Both the position numbers and the translations under genes were made by a program. Positions 23,548 to 31,816 of a DNA stretch of 38,683 nt are shown one piece after another. Below the pieces are notes generated by a model. It was not told the DNA's origin. It did no database searches and was given only the letters and a program-made list of their open reading frames with translations. Position 1 is the stretch's first letter. Each line of letters begins with the position of its first letter. Source of the stretch: an uncultured Bacteroidia bacterium (lineage in GTDB: Bacteria > Bacteroidota > Bacteroidia > Bacteroidales > F082); assembly GCA_902783365.1 (NCBI GenBank), contig CACZQL010000093.1, positions 1 to 38,683 of the forward strand, written 5' to 3'.

Positions 23548-24876
23548 ATGAAACACTCTATCTTGATCGTGGAAGACGACGCCTCTTTTGGAATCATGCT
23601 CCAAACCTGGCTGAAGAAGAACAACTACGAGGTTGTGCTGGCCACCCAGTATGCCCAAGCGAAAAAAGAGGTCTCCTCTAAACACTTCGACCTCATCCTC
23701 ACCGACTTGCGACTGCCCGACGGTGACGGCATCCTCCTCATGAGCTGGGTCCGCGAACAACTCAAAAGTCCTGTGCCCTTTATCGTGATGACCGGCTACG
23801 CCGAAGTGCAAACGGCCGTCTCCGCCATGAAACTCGGCGCCTTCGACTACCTCAAGAAACCCATTAACCCCAGCGTGCTGGAGGAAAAAATCATCGCCGC
23901 ACTCGAGTCGGAACAGGAGGTTGACGAGCTGTTCCGTCCCAGAAAGTTCATGGTGAAAGGCAACAGCGAGGCCATCCAACGCCTCTATAAACACGTCGAA
24001 CTGGTGGCCCCCACCAAGTTCTCTGTCCTCATCCTCGGCGAAAGCGGCACGGGCAAGGAATACATCGCCGAGATGATCCACGAATGCAGTCCCCGCCGCG
24101 ACAAACCCTTCATCGCCGTGGACTGCGGCAGCCTCTCCAAAGAACTCGCCCCCTCCGAACTGTTCGGCCACCTCAAAGGCTCCTTCACCTCCGCCATCGC
24201 CGACAAAAAAGGCGTCTTCGAGATGGCCAAAGGCGGTACCGTGTTCCTCGACGAGGTGGGCAACCTCCCCTACGAGGTGCAAATGCAACTCCTCCGCTCC
24301 CTCCAGGAACAAAAGGTACGCCCCGTGGGCGCTTCTTCCGACATCCCCGTGGACGTTCGTATCGTCGCCGCCACCAACGAAAACATCGAACTCGCCATCC
24401 AACAAGGGAAGTTCCGGCAGGACCTCTATCACCGTATCAACGAGTTCACCCTGCAAGTGCCTCCCCTCAGAGAACGCATCGATGACCTGGAGGACTTCGT
24501 GGCGTTCTTCGTCGATCAAGCCAACGAGGAACTGGGAAAACAAATCAAAGGGGTGTCGGCCAAAGCCATCGCCGCCATGAAAAAGATGCCGTGGACCGGC
24601 AATATCCGTGAACTGCGCAACGTCATCCGCCGCTGTGTCCTCTTCGCCGAAGGCGATTACATCGAAGTGGAAGACCTGCCGGTCTATCTGGAGCCCATCA
24701 ATAAACCTGTAGCACCTTCCAACGACGACTTCGCCCTCCGTCCCGGCAACGAGAAAGAACAAATCGAAGCCGCCCTCAACAAAGCCCGCGGTAACAAAAC
24801 CGTAGCCGCCCGACTCCTGCAAATCGACCGTAAAACCCTCTACAACAAAATGCACCAATTAGGAATAGATCTATAA
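23548..24876 (+). CDS. Sigma-54-dependent response regulator (NtrC family)
   Basis: A 442-residue regulator. Residues 1-120 are a receiver domain with Asp53 as phosphoacceptor in LTDLRLPDGD, the acidic pair Asp10/Asp11, and Lys103 in YLKKP. Residues 135-370 are an AAA+ domain with Walker A GESGTGKE (164-171) and Walker B GGTVFLDEV (229-237). The sigma-54-contacting loop reads GSFTSA (211-216) where the consensus is GAFTGA. The C-terminal Fis-type helix-turn-helix (about 400-442) ends in AARLLQIDRKTLYNKMHQLGI. Phosphorylation should drive ring assembly and open sigma-54 promoters. It is convergent with the HK-REC-HPt kinase, and their stops are 40 bases apart, so that kinase is the likely partner. 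Confidence 0.93.
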   Translation: MKHSILIVEDDASFGIMLQTWLKKNNYEVVLATQYAQAKKEVSSKHFDLILTDLRLPDGDGILLMSWVREQLKSPVPFIVMTGYAEVQTAVSAMKLGAFDYLKKPINPSVLEEKIIAALESEQEVDELFRPRKFMVKGNSEAIQRLYKHVELVAPTKFSVLILGESGTGKEYIAEMIHECSPRRDKPFIAVDCGSLSKELAPSELFGHLKGSFTSAIADKKGVFEMAKGGTVFLDEVGNLPYEVQMQLLRSLQEQKVRPVGASSDIPVDVRIVAATNENIELAIQQGKFRQDLYHRINEFTLQVPPLRERIDDLEDFVAFFVDQANEELGKQIKGVSAKAIAAMKKMPWTGNIRELRNVIRRCVLFAEGDYIEVEDLPVYLEPINKPVAPSNDDFALRPGNEKEQIEAALNKARGNKTVAARLLQIDRKTLYNKMHQLGIDL

Positions 24877-24883
24877 GAATAGC

Positions 24884-24918
24884 CCTTCTTTCTTCTATCT
24901 TCTGTCTTCTGTCTTCTA
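24884..24918 (+). repeat. Period-7 tandem array, consensus TCTTCTG
   Basis: About five 7-base units between the convergent response regulator and hybrid kinase genes; the last covers the stop codon of the kinase (24916-24918). On the kinase coding strand the unit reads GAAGACA or GAAGATA, the same core as the arrays at 9572 and 34211. Confidence 0.8.
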
Positions 24919-27249
24919 AAAAATCCCGTACCTCTCCGACAGCATGTCCAACAGCGAGTCGGCACACTCCATGAACTTGTAGGCGTCTTCCTTCCATTCA
25001 GGATATTCCCGCTTGGCAGCCTCCGAACCCCTTGAGTCATTCATCCTCGAAAGGAATGGCACCGCCTCTTCCTGCTGCAACTGGATGAACATTGGCAGCA
25101 TCTTGTGGCATAACACATGCGCTCCGGCAAAGTTGTCTTGTTCAATGTAGTCGTTCATGGCCACCAGATGGTCCGCGGTGGAGTGCGCGAACACCTTCAG
25201 GATGCCACGGATGGCCTCCTCGTCGTCGCCCATCATCTCGCTGAGCGCCGGGAAGTCGGTGAAACTGCTCACGCTTGTCTTTTCCTCTTTCAAGGTGTGG
25301 CACCCGAAAAGATGCTCCAAATCCTTGAGGTTGAAGGGCTTCTGCAAAAATCCGTCAAATCCTTCCTGGGTAGCCTTCTCGAAGTCGTAATCCACGCGAG
25401 CCGTCATCAGATACACTGGCTTGCCCAGAGCGGTTTCCTTGAATTGTTTCAAGATGTCGTTGCCGCTGAGGGCCCCCATCTCACGGTCGGTCAGCACACA
25501 GTCGAACGTGTCGAGTTGACCCAAAGCCCCGTCAAGGTCGTTCTTCGACCGGCATATCAGCACCTCGTGCCCCAACTTGGCCAGCATGTTGCTCACCACG
25601 GTCAACAGTGTGTCGTCGTCGTCGATAATCAGGATGTGATGCTGGGGCGCGGGCTCGGTGTGCACTTCTTCTTCCTCGCCGTCCTCCAAGGGCTTCTGGT
25701 CGCCACCTTCCACCAGCTCGTATTCCACAGGGATCCGAACCGTGAAAAGGCTGCCCTTGCCCAGCTCCGAACTCACTCCAATGTCACCCTCCAAGAGGTC
25801 CACCAAACCCTTGACCACCGAGAGGCCGTAACCGCTGCCTTCCGACTGGGTGAGGCTGTTCTCGATACGGACAAATGGCTTGAAAATGTCGTCAATCTTG
25901 TCGTCGGGGATGCCGATGCCACTGTCTTGCACCCTGAAAACCAAACTGCTGTTCTCGAAAGTGACCCTGAAGCGGATCTCGCCTTCAAGGGTGTATTTCA
26001 CGGCGTTGGAAATCAGGTTGCTGATAATCTGCTTGATTTTCAACCGGTCGCTGTGGACCGAAAGGCTCCTCTTCAACTCGTTTTTGTATTTGAAGATCAG
26101 GTTTTTGTTGTGCGCCAAGGGCTCGAACATGGAGGCGGTTTCATCGCATAAATTTCTGGCTATAAACCACTTCTTTTCTATTTGAAGGGTGCCTTGCTCC
26201 AAACTGGAGAACTCCAGAAGGTCGCTGAGCAGGGTGAGGATATGGTCAGCCGACTGCTGGATAGAGTGGGCCTCCTTCTCGTTGCCCGTGTTGTCCATAA
26301 TCTCCAGGTTGCCCATGATGGAGGTCAATGGGGTCTTGATGTCGTGCGACACCGAGAGCAGCATCTTGTGACGGCTCTCCATGATTTCTTCGGTTTTTTT
26401 CTTGGCCTCCTCGGCGTCGGCACGGGCTTTCTCAGCGGCTTTCCTTGCCCTGAATCCCTTGTTCACGTCGATGAGAATCATGATGATGAAGATGATGATG
26501 AGCAGGATGACCGCCCCAGCGATGAGGGTGGAAAGTCGCACGTTCTCCCGAATGATGTTCTCGCTCTTCTCAATCTCCACCACCGAGGTGTCGAGAATCT
26601 CCTTGTTGAGTGCCAACAACAAGTCGGCGATTTCCTCAGAGAGATGGTTGTCGTCGGTGATCAGCTCCACGGTCTTTTTCTCATATTCCTTCACCCGTTT
26701 CTTGAACTCAAGCCTCGCCTTGTCGGAGATGAGCTTCAAATCGTTGAGGATGTTGATGGAGTCCGTCACCTTTCCCAGGGTGTCCAGCCGCGTTGTGTCG
26801 GTCACCGTGTAAGACTTCAGCTTGGCATCGATTTCCGCCATGGGGTCGTAATAATAGAACTGGCGCGACAGCACGTAACTGATCTGTCCTTTGCGCATGA
26901 TGAGACGCTCTACCTCCCTCAGACGCTGCTCGTTCTGCTCGCTTGGCATCAGCAGAAGCAGCGAGTCGGCGGCGTGGCTGATCTCGTTGTTCAAAGCGCC
27001 AAAACGTTTTAGGTGCTTCGGGTTATCGGAAAAGGCGAACAGGTTGGCTTCGTTTTGTGCCTCGTGGACCAGCTGCGTGAAACGGTTGGTGAGGTCGAGG
27101 GCGGTGTTCTGGGTCTTGATATTTAGCTTCTGGTTCTGCACAAACCCTTGCAGATTATAAATATAATAGAACATGGCACCGCATAACGCGATGACAAACA
27201 GGTAGGTGATGACCACCTTCCAACTCGTTCTCCTTTCGTGCTCTTTCAT
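24916..27249 (-). CDS. Hybrid sensor histidine kinase with receiver and HPt domains
   Basis: A 777-residue membrane phosphorelay protein, started at ATG 27249. The order is: transmembrane segment (11-31), a roughly 205-residue helical periplasmic sensor (35-238), a second transmembrane segment (239-262) and a charged coiled coil. Next is HisKA with His302 in LLSVSHDIKTPLTS, then HATPase with Asn415 in NLISNAVKY, DSGIGIPD (442-449) and GSGYGLSVVKGL (471-482). The receiver has Asp588 in VLTDREMG and Lys637 in LQKPF, and the C-terminal HPt has His715 in CHKMLPMF. A His-Asp-His relay ending in the HPt fits phosphotransfer to the convergent sigma-54 regulator's Asp53. The signal sensed is unknown. 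An in-frame start at 27294 is excluded by the promoter at 27255-27262. Confidence 0.92.
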   Translation of the reverse strand: MKEHERRTSWKVVITYLFVIALCGAMFYYIYNLQGFVQNQKLNIKTQNTALDLTNRFTQLVHEAQNEANLFAFSDNPKHLKRFGALNNEISHAADSLLLLMPSEQNEQRLREVERLIMRKGQISYVLSRQFYYYDPMAEIDAKLKSYTVTDTTRLDTLGKVTDSINILNDLKLISDKARLEFKKRVKEYEKKTVELITDDNHLSEEIADLLLALNKEILDTSVVEIEKSENIIRENVRLSTLIAGAVILLIIIFIIMILIDVNKGFRARKAAEKARADAEEAKKKTEEIMESRHKMLLSVSHDIKTPLTSIMGNLEIMDNTGNEKEAHSIQQSADHILTLLSDLLEFSSLEQGTLQIEKKWFIARNLCDETASMFEPLAHNKNLIFKYKNELKRSLSVHSDRLKIKQIISNLISNAVKYTLEGEIRFRVTFENSSLVFRVQDSGIGIPDDKIDDIFKPFVRIENSLTQSEGSGYGLSVVKGLVDLLEGDIGVSSELGKGSLFTVRIPVEYELVEGGDQKPLEDGEEEEVHTEPAPQHHILIIDDDDTLLTVVSNMLAKLGHEVLICRSKNDLDGALGQLDTFDCVLTDREMGALSGNDILKQFKETALGKPVYLMTARVDYDFEKATQEGFDGFLQKPFNLKDLEHLFGCHTLKEEKTSVSSFTDFPALSEMMGDDEEAIRGILKVFAHSTADHLVAMNDYIEQDNFAGAHVLCHKMLPMFIQLQQEEAVPFLSRMNDSRGSEAAKREYPEWKEDAYKFMECADSLLDMLSERYGIF

Positions 27250-27254
27250 TATTG

Positions 27255-27262
27255 CAAAATTA
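27255..27262 (-). promoter_or_regulatory. -7 promoter element of the hybrid kinase gene (near-leaderless)
   Basis: TAATTTTG on the minus strand, separated from the ATG by only 5 bases. With the usual 5-8 base distance from the -7 box to the first transcribed base, the transcript would begin at or beside the start codon. Confidence 0.55.
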
Positions 27263-27283
27263 CGACTATTTCTGGAAAAATTG

Positions 27284-27291
27284 TATTTTTG
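27284..27291 (+). promoter_or_regulatory. -7 promoter element of the 5'-nucleotidase gene
   Basis: TATTTTTG fits TAnnTTTG and lies 17 bases before the ATG at 27309. Its -33 region overlaps the -7 region of the divergent kinase promoter, so the two promoters probably compete. Confidence 0.55.
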
Positions 27292-27308
27292 CAAAAAAAT
27301 TCCACAAG

Positions 27309-28772
27309 ATGAAACGATTATTTTTTTTCCTGAGCCTTGTGTTGGCTTCCCTATTATGGGTTAATTCATGTGATTTTGCTGATAATCAAAAGATTAACAA
27401 AAATCAAAACTCCAAAAACGCTACCATCGCCATCCTTTCGGTCAATGATATGCACGCGGCTATCGACCCGATGCCCAAGTTCGCCGCACTGGCCGACAGT
27501 CTCAGGCAAGTCTATCCCGACCTGCTGATATTCTCGGCAGGTGACAACCGCACCGGGAATCCCATCAACGACCAATACGTGCCGGCCAACTACCCGATGG
27601 TCGCCTTAATGAATAAGGTGGGCTTCGACCTTTGTGCCGTGGGAAACCATGAGTGGGATGGTGGGGTAGAGGCCCTTCAAAGGAATATCGAGGATGCCCA
27701 ATTCCCATTTCTCTGTGCGAATGTTATTGTTCCTTCGGAGGTGAAGCTTGATGTGAAGCCCTATCTGATTCTCGAGAACCAAGGTGTTAAAATTGCCGTG
27801 TTGGGTGTGGTTGAGACCCGTGCCGACGGCTTTCCGGGAGCGCATCCCGACCATTTCACCAAAATCCGTTTCAAGAGGGCAACCGATGTGATTCCTGATT
27901 ACCTTTCGCTGAAAGAGCAAAGCGACGTGTTTATCCTGCTCTCCCATCTCGGCTACGAGGAAGATCTGGAAGTGGCGGAGCGTTTCCCGGTGTTCGATGC
28001 CATCATCGGCGGCCATAGTCACACTTTGGTTGAGCATCCCGCGAAACACAACGGCGTCATGGTGACCCAGGCGGGCTCTAGCCTGAAATACGCGACACTC
28101 ACCTTTATCACCGTGCAAAACGGCAAGGTTGCGGATGTGCAGGCCACTACATTGAGCGTCAAGGATTTCAAAAAGAAAAACAAAGAAGTGAAGGCCATGC
28201 TCGACGAGTTTAACAACGACAAGCGTTTCAGCGAGGCCATCGCCACCGCCACCACCGATTTCGACACCCGCGAGTCGCTGGGCTGCATGATGACCGACGG
28301 CATTCGCGAAGTCTCCTGCGCCGATTTCGCCTTTGCCAACACAGGCGGACTGCGCATCGACCACCTCAAGAAAGGCCCCATCACCATCAAGGACATCTAC
28401 AACATCGACCCCTTCGCCAACGAGGTCGTGGTCTTCCAGATGACCGGCAAACAACTCGAAGGCTTCATCATGGAAAGCTACAAGAAAAACGGACGCTACC
28501 CGTCCTACGTGTCAGGCATGACCTATACCGTCAACACCACCTCCGACTATTACCCCAAGTCGGTGACCATCAGACCTGACAAAGGACGGTACTCGAAAGA
28601 CGCCGTCTATAAAGTGGCCATGAACAGCTATATGGCTAGCACCGTGCGTTTCGAGAGCCTCGATGACGGACAAAGCCAGTATATGACTACCGAGGAAATG
28701 GCCATTCAGTACCTTCGCAAACATAAGACTGTCTCTTATAAAGGGGCCTCCCGCACCGCTCCATGTCGATAA
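27309..28772 (+). CDS. Lipoprotein 5'-nucleotidase / metallophosphatase (UshA-like)
   Basis: A 487-residue envelope enzyme. The start at 27309 gives a lipoprotein signal with Cys21 in WVNSC. The N-terminal calcineurin-like phosphoesterase domain shows the dimetal ligands in order: NDMHA (Asp47, His49), SAGDN (Asp79), VGNHEWDGG (Asn113, His114), LLSHLGYEEDLE and GGHSHT. The C-terminal 5'-nucleotidase domain begins near ESLGCMMTDGIREV and includes FANTGGLRIDHLKKG and IDPFANEVV, which form the nucleotide-base pocket. The products are a nucleoside and phosphate for scavenging. The N-terminal ligand motif DMHA lacks the usual Gly after His. The divergent hybrid kinase shares its promoter region. 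No terminator separates it from galM. Confidence 0.9.
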   Translation: MKRLFFFLSLVLASLLWVNSCDFADNQKINKNQNSKNATIAILSVNDMHAAIDPMPKFAALADSLRQVYPDLLIFSAGDNRTGNPINDQYVPANYPMVALMNKVGFDLCAVGNHEWDGGVEALQRNIEDAQFPFLCANVIVPSEVKLDVKPYLILENQGVKIAVLGVVETRADGFPGAHPDHFTKIRFKRATDVIPDYLSLKEQSDVFILLSHLGYEEDLEVAERFPVFDAIIGGHSHTLVEHPAKHNGVMVTQAGSSLKYATLTFITVQNGKVADVQATTLSVKDFKKKNKEVKAMLDEFNNDKRFSEAIATATTDFDTRESLGCMMTDGIREVSCADFAFANTGGLRIDHLKKGPITIKDIYNIDPFANEVVVFQMTGKQLEGFIMESYKKNGRYPSYVSGMTYTVNTTSDYYPKSVTIRPDKGRYSKDAVYKVAMNSYMASTVRFESLDDGQSQYMTTEEMAIQYLRKHKTVSYKGASRTAPCR

Positions 28773-28785
28773 AAAACGAACTTTC

Positions 28786-28818
28786 TTGAAAGAGATAAAG
28801 GGGAATTGCTTAATTTTG
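28786..28818 (+). promoter_or_regulatory. Promoter of the galM-like/ABC-F operon
   Basis: TTG at 28786-28788, a 22-base spacer and TAATTTTG at 28811-28818, 25 bases before the ATG at 28844. Confidence 0.65.
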
Positions 28819-28843
28819 CGCCCTCATTTAAGAAATAAGACTC

Positions 28844-29980
28844 ATGAAGAAGTTTTTTGTATTTGCAGCCATGGCGCTTCTGTTGGCGGGCTGCGCAAAA
28901 AAGGAAGTGCGGCTGATTGATGCCGCCAATTTTGAGAAACAAGTGGACGGCAAGCAGGTGTCGCTTTATACCCTGCATAATGGCGACATCACCATGCAAG
29001 TCACCAACTATGGCGCCAGAGTGGTGTCACTGTGGACCCCCGACCGTCGCGGCAACTATGAGGATGTCACCCTCGGCTACGACCATATCGACAAATACCT
29101 CAACAACACCGGAGAGCGTTATCTCGGCGCCGTGGTGGGCCGCTGCGCCAACCGCATCGGCAACGCCTCCTTTACCCTGAACGATAACGTTTACCAGCTT
29201 CCCAAGAACGATGGAGAGAATACCCTCCATGGGGGCGAAATCGGTACCGACCGCGTGGTGTGGGACGTGCTGAAATCCAACGACAGTGCCATGGTGATGC
29301 GCGCCGTGCTGCCCGACGGACAGGACGGCTTCCCCGGCCAGCTCGACATCACGCTGAAATATACCCTGACCAAGCAGAATGAGTTCCGTATCGAATACCT
29401 GGCAACCACCGACAAACCCACGCTCTGCAACCTCTCCAACCACACTTTCTTCAACCTGGCTGGCGAAGGGAAGGATATCCTCAGCCAACAGCTTGAAATC
29501 AACGGCAAATGGGTGCTCTCCGTGAACGACAACCTCATCCCCGACGGCAAGTTCATCCCCGTCAAAAACACCCCCTTTGATTTCCTCACCATGCACGCCA
29601 TCGGCGATAGTATCAACTCAAATCACGAGCAAATCGTAAATGGTCATGGCTACGACCACTGCTGGATCATCTCCCGCAAAACTCCCAATAAGGCCGAGCA
29701 TTGCGCCACCTTGTGGGATCCCAAATCGCGCCGCAAACTCGAGGTGCTGAGCGACCAGATGGGAATGCAGTTCTACAGCGGCAACTTCTTCAAAGGCGAT
29801 GCCATGGGAAAATGGGGCGGAAAACATCTCTATCGTGGTGCCGTCGCCCTCGAAACGCAAAACTTCCCCGATGCCATCAACCAAGCCAACTACGCCGTCA
29901 AACCCGTGCTGAACCCGGGCGAGACCTATAAGCATACTTGCATCTATAAGTTCTCGGTGGATGAATTATCTCAGCGTTGA
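28844..29980 (+). CDS. galM: Aldose 1-epimerase, lipoprotein form
   Basis: A 378-residue galactose mutarotase that interconverts alpha and beta anomers of sugars. Unlike cytosolic GalM it starts with a lipoprotein signal (MKKFFVFAAMALLLAG then Cys), so it acts in the periplasm or on the surface; this is usual in Bacteroidales. Family motifs are ITMQVTNYGARVVSLWTPD, YLGAVVGRCANRIG, the catalytic His in LSNHTFFNLAGEG, GYDHCWI, and the catalytic Glu near the C-terminus in GAVALETQNFPDAINQ. The length is normal for the family plus a signal. Its last 20 bases overlap the start of the ABC-F gene in a different frame, so the two are tightly coupled although their functions are unrelated. Confidence 0.94.
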   Translation: MKKFFVFAAMALLLAGCAKKEVRLIDAANFEKQVDGKQVSLYTLHNGDITMQVTNYGARVVSLWTPDRRGNYEDVTLGYDHIDKYLNNTGERYLGAVVGRCANRIGNASFTLNDNVYQLPKNDGENTLHGGEIGTDRVVWDVLKSNDSAMVMRAVLPDGQDGFPGQLDITLKYTLTKQNEFRIEYLATTDKPTLCNLSNHTFFNLAGEGKDILSQQLEINGKWVLSVNDNLIPDGKFIPVKNTPFDFLTMHAIGDSINSNHEQIVNGHGYDHCWIISRKTPNKAEHCATLWDPKSRRKLEVLSDQMGMQFYSGNFFKGDAMGKWGGKHLYRGAVALETQNFPDAINQANYAVKPVLNPGETYKHTCIYKFSVDELSQR

Positions 29981-31721
29981 CGGCATCTCCAAATCCTACG
30001 GCATCAAGACCCTCTTCTCCAATGTCACTTTCGGCATCGAGAAAGGCGATAAAACGGCCCTGATCGCCTCCAATGGCTCTGGCAAGTCAACACTGCTCAA
30101 AATCCTTGTGGGGAAAGAAAGCCCCGATACCGGGACGGTCATCTTCGCCAACGATATCAAGGTGGGGTATCTTGAACAACTGCCGGTGTATCCACCCCAG
30201 TGCCGCATCTCCGACCTACTCGAGGACCTCACCGAAGAACAGCACTTGAAAGCGCGTCAGTTCCTTTCGCGGTTTGCGTTGAACGACCTCGAACAGCAGG
30301 TGGATCAACTCTCTGGCGGACAGGTGAAACGGCTTGCTCTGGCCCTGGTGCTGCTGCATGAGCCCGATTTCCTGATCCTCGACGAGCCTACCAACCACCT
30401 CGATGTGGAAATGGTGGAATGGCTGGAGAAATTCCTGTCGAAGTCCAATATCACCTTGCTCATGGTCACCCACGACCGCTATTTCCTTGACCGTGTGTGC
30501 AACAAGATCTTCGAACTGTACCAAAGTGTGGTCTATACCCATTACGGCAACTTCGATTACTATGTGGAGAAAAGCCGTGAACGTGAGGAAGTGAAACGCG
30601 CCACCGCCGAGAAGGCCTCCATGCAGCTTCGGCGCGAACTGGACTGGATCCGCGCCACCCCGCAGGCCAGGACCGGCAAGTCCAAAAGCCGTATCGACGC
30701 TTTCTATGAACTCAAGGAAAAAGCCAAATTCCAGGAACAGGAACAGTCCCTCCAGTTCGGCCTGCAAGCCCAACGCCTCGGTGGCAAGATCCTGGAGATG
30801 TACAAGGTGAACAAATCTTACGACGACGTCACTGTCCTCAAAGATTTCGACTATGTGTTCAAACGCGGCGAGCGCATTGGTCTCATCGGGAAAAACGGGG
30901 TGGGGAAGTCTTCCTTCCTCAACCTCATTACCCGTAGTATCGCTCCTGACAGTGGTAAAATCATCGTCGGCGACACCGTCACCTACGGCTATTACCGTCA
31001 GGAAGGCATCAAATTCGACGAGGACAAGACTGTCATCGACGCCATCCGCGACATCGCCGAGGTGCTGAACTACGGCAAGGACCAGGTTTATACCGCTGAC
31101 CAGCTGCTGGCGCATTTCATGTTCCCCCATAAAATGCAAAGGCAACCCATCGCCCTGCTCTCCGGCGGTGAGAAGCGACGTCTCTACCTGCTTACCATCC
31201 TCGTGGCCAATCCCAATTTCCTCATCCTCGACGAGCCTACCAATGACCTCGACTTGCTGACCCTCCAAAAACTCGAGGATTTCCTGAAATCCTACAAGGG
31301 ATGCCTCCTGGTGGTCTCGCACGACCGTTTCTTCATGGATCAGGTAGTTGACCAACTGTTTGTGTTCCAAGGTGATGGCAAGGTGAAAGGCTTCATGGGC
31401 AACTATTCTCAATACAAGGACTACCTCAAAGAGAAGGAAGCCGTGGAACGCGCATCCTCGTCGCCACAGAAAACGGTGGAAAAGGAGAAACCGAAAACCT
31501 TGCGCGAGAAAAAGAAACGCTCCTTCAAAGAAGACCGCGAGTTCGAACAGCTCACACGGGAAATCGCCACTTTGGAAGAAGAGAAACAAACTATCACCGA
31601 GGCACTCAATGCCGAGTCGGACTATCAAAAGCTGCAGCAGATGGGCAACCGCCTGCAAGAAATCAAAGACCTTCTCGACGAGAAGGAGCTTCGTTGGCTC
31701 GAATTGGACGAGTGGTCTTAA
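29961..31721 (+). CDS. ABC-F family ATPase (Uup-like)
   Basis: A 586-residue cytoplasmic protein with two ABC domains and no membrane segment. The first has Walker A ASNGSGKST (36-44), signature LSGGQVKRLALAL and Walker B LILDEPTNHLD. The second has GKNGVGKSS, LSGGEKRRLYLL and LILDEPTNDLD. The linker between them has the arginine-rich helix pair of the P-site tRNA interaction motif (RRELDWIRATPQARTGKSKSR pattern, shortened here). A C-terminal basic stretch and coiled coil (about 500-586, REFEQLTREIATLEEEKQT) is the Uup-type DNA- or RNA-binding tail. Such proteins act on stalled ribosomes or branched DNA. Here the gene overlaps galM by 20 bases and ends about 40 bases before the RND promoter. 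Confidence 0.92.
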   Translation: MNYLSVDGISKSYGIKTLFSNVTFGIEKGDKTALIASNGSGKSTLLKILVGKESPDTGTVIFANDIKVGYLEQLPVYPPQCRISDLLEDLTEEQHLKARQFLSRFALNDLEQQVDQLSGGQVKRLALALVLLHEPDFLILDEPTNHLDVEMVEWLEKFLSKSNITLLMVTHDRYFLDRVCNKIFELYQSVVYTHYGNFDYYVEKSREREEVKRATAEKASMQLRRELDWIRATPQARTGKSKSRIDAFYELKEKAKFQEQEQSLQFGLQAQRLGGKILEMYKVNKSYDDVTVLKDFDYVFKRGERIGLIGKNGVGKSSFLNLITRSIAPDSGKIIVGDTVTYGYYRQEGIKFDEDKTVIDAIRDIAEVLNYGKDQVYTADQLLAHFMFPHKMQRQPIALLSGGEKRRLYLLTILVANPNFLILDEPTNDLDLLTLQKLEDFLKSYKGCLLVVSHDRFFMDQVVDQLFVFQGDGKVKGFMGNYSQYKDYLKEKEAVERASSSPQKTVEKEKPKTLREKKKRSFKEDREFEQLTREIATLEEEKQTITEALNAESDYQKLQQMGNRLQEIKDLLDEKELRWLELDEWS

Positions 31722-31761
31722 TTCTTTGCTGAAGCTTCCAAAGAAACCCTTGAAATTACCG

Positions 31762-31790
31762 TTGAGGTGTCGGTTTTTGTATTACCTTTG
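31762..31790 (+). promoter_or_regulatory. Promoter of the RND efflux operon
   Basis: TTG at 31762-31764, an 18-base spacer and TACCTTTG at 31783-31790, 26 bases before the ATG at 31817. No obvious operator palindrome flanks it, and no TetR or MarR gene is adjacent. Confidence 0.65.
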
Positions 31791-31816
31791 CACCTTTAAA
31801 AATATAGGCTTTTGAA

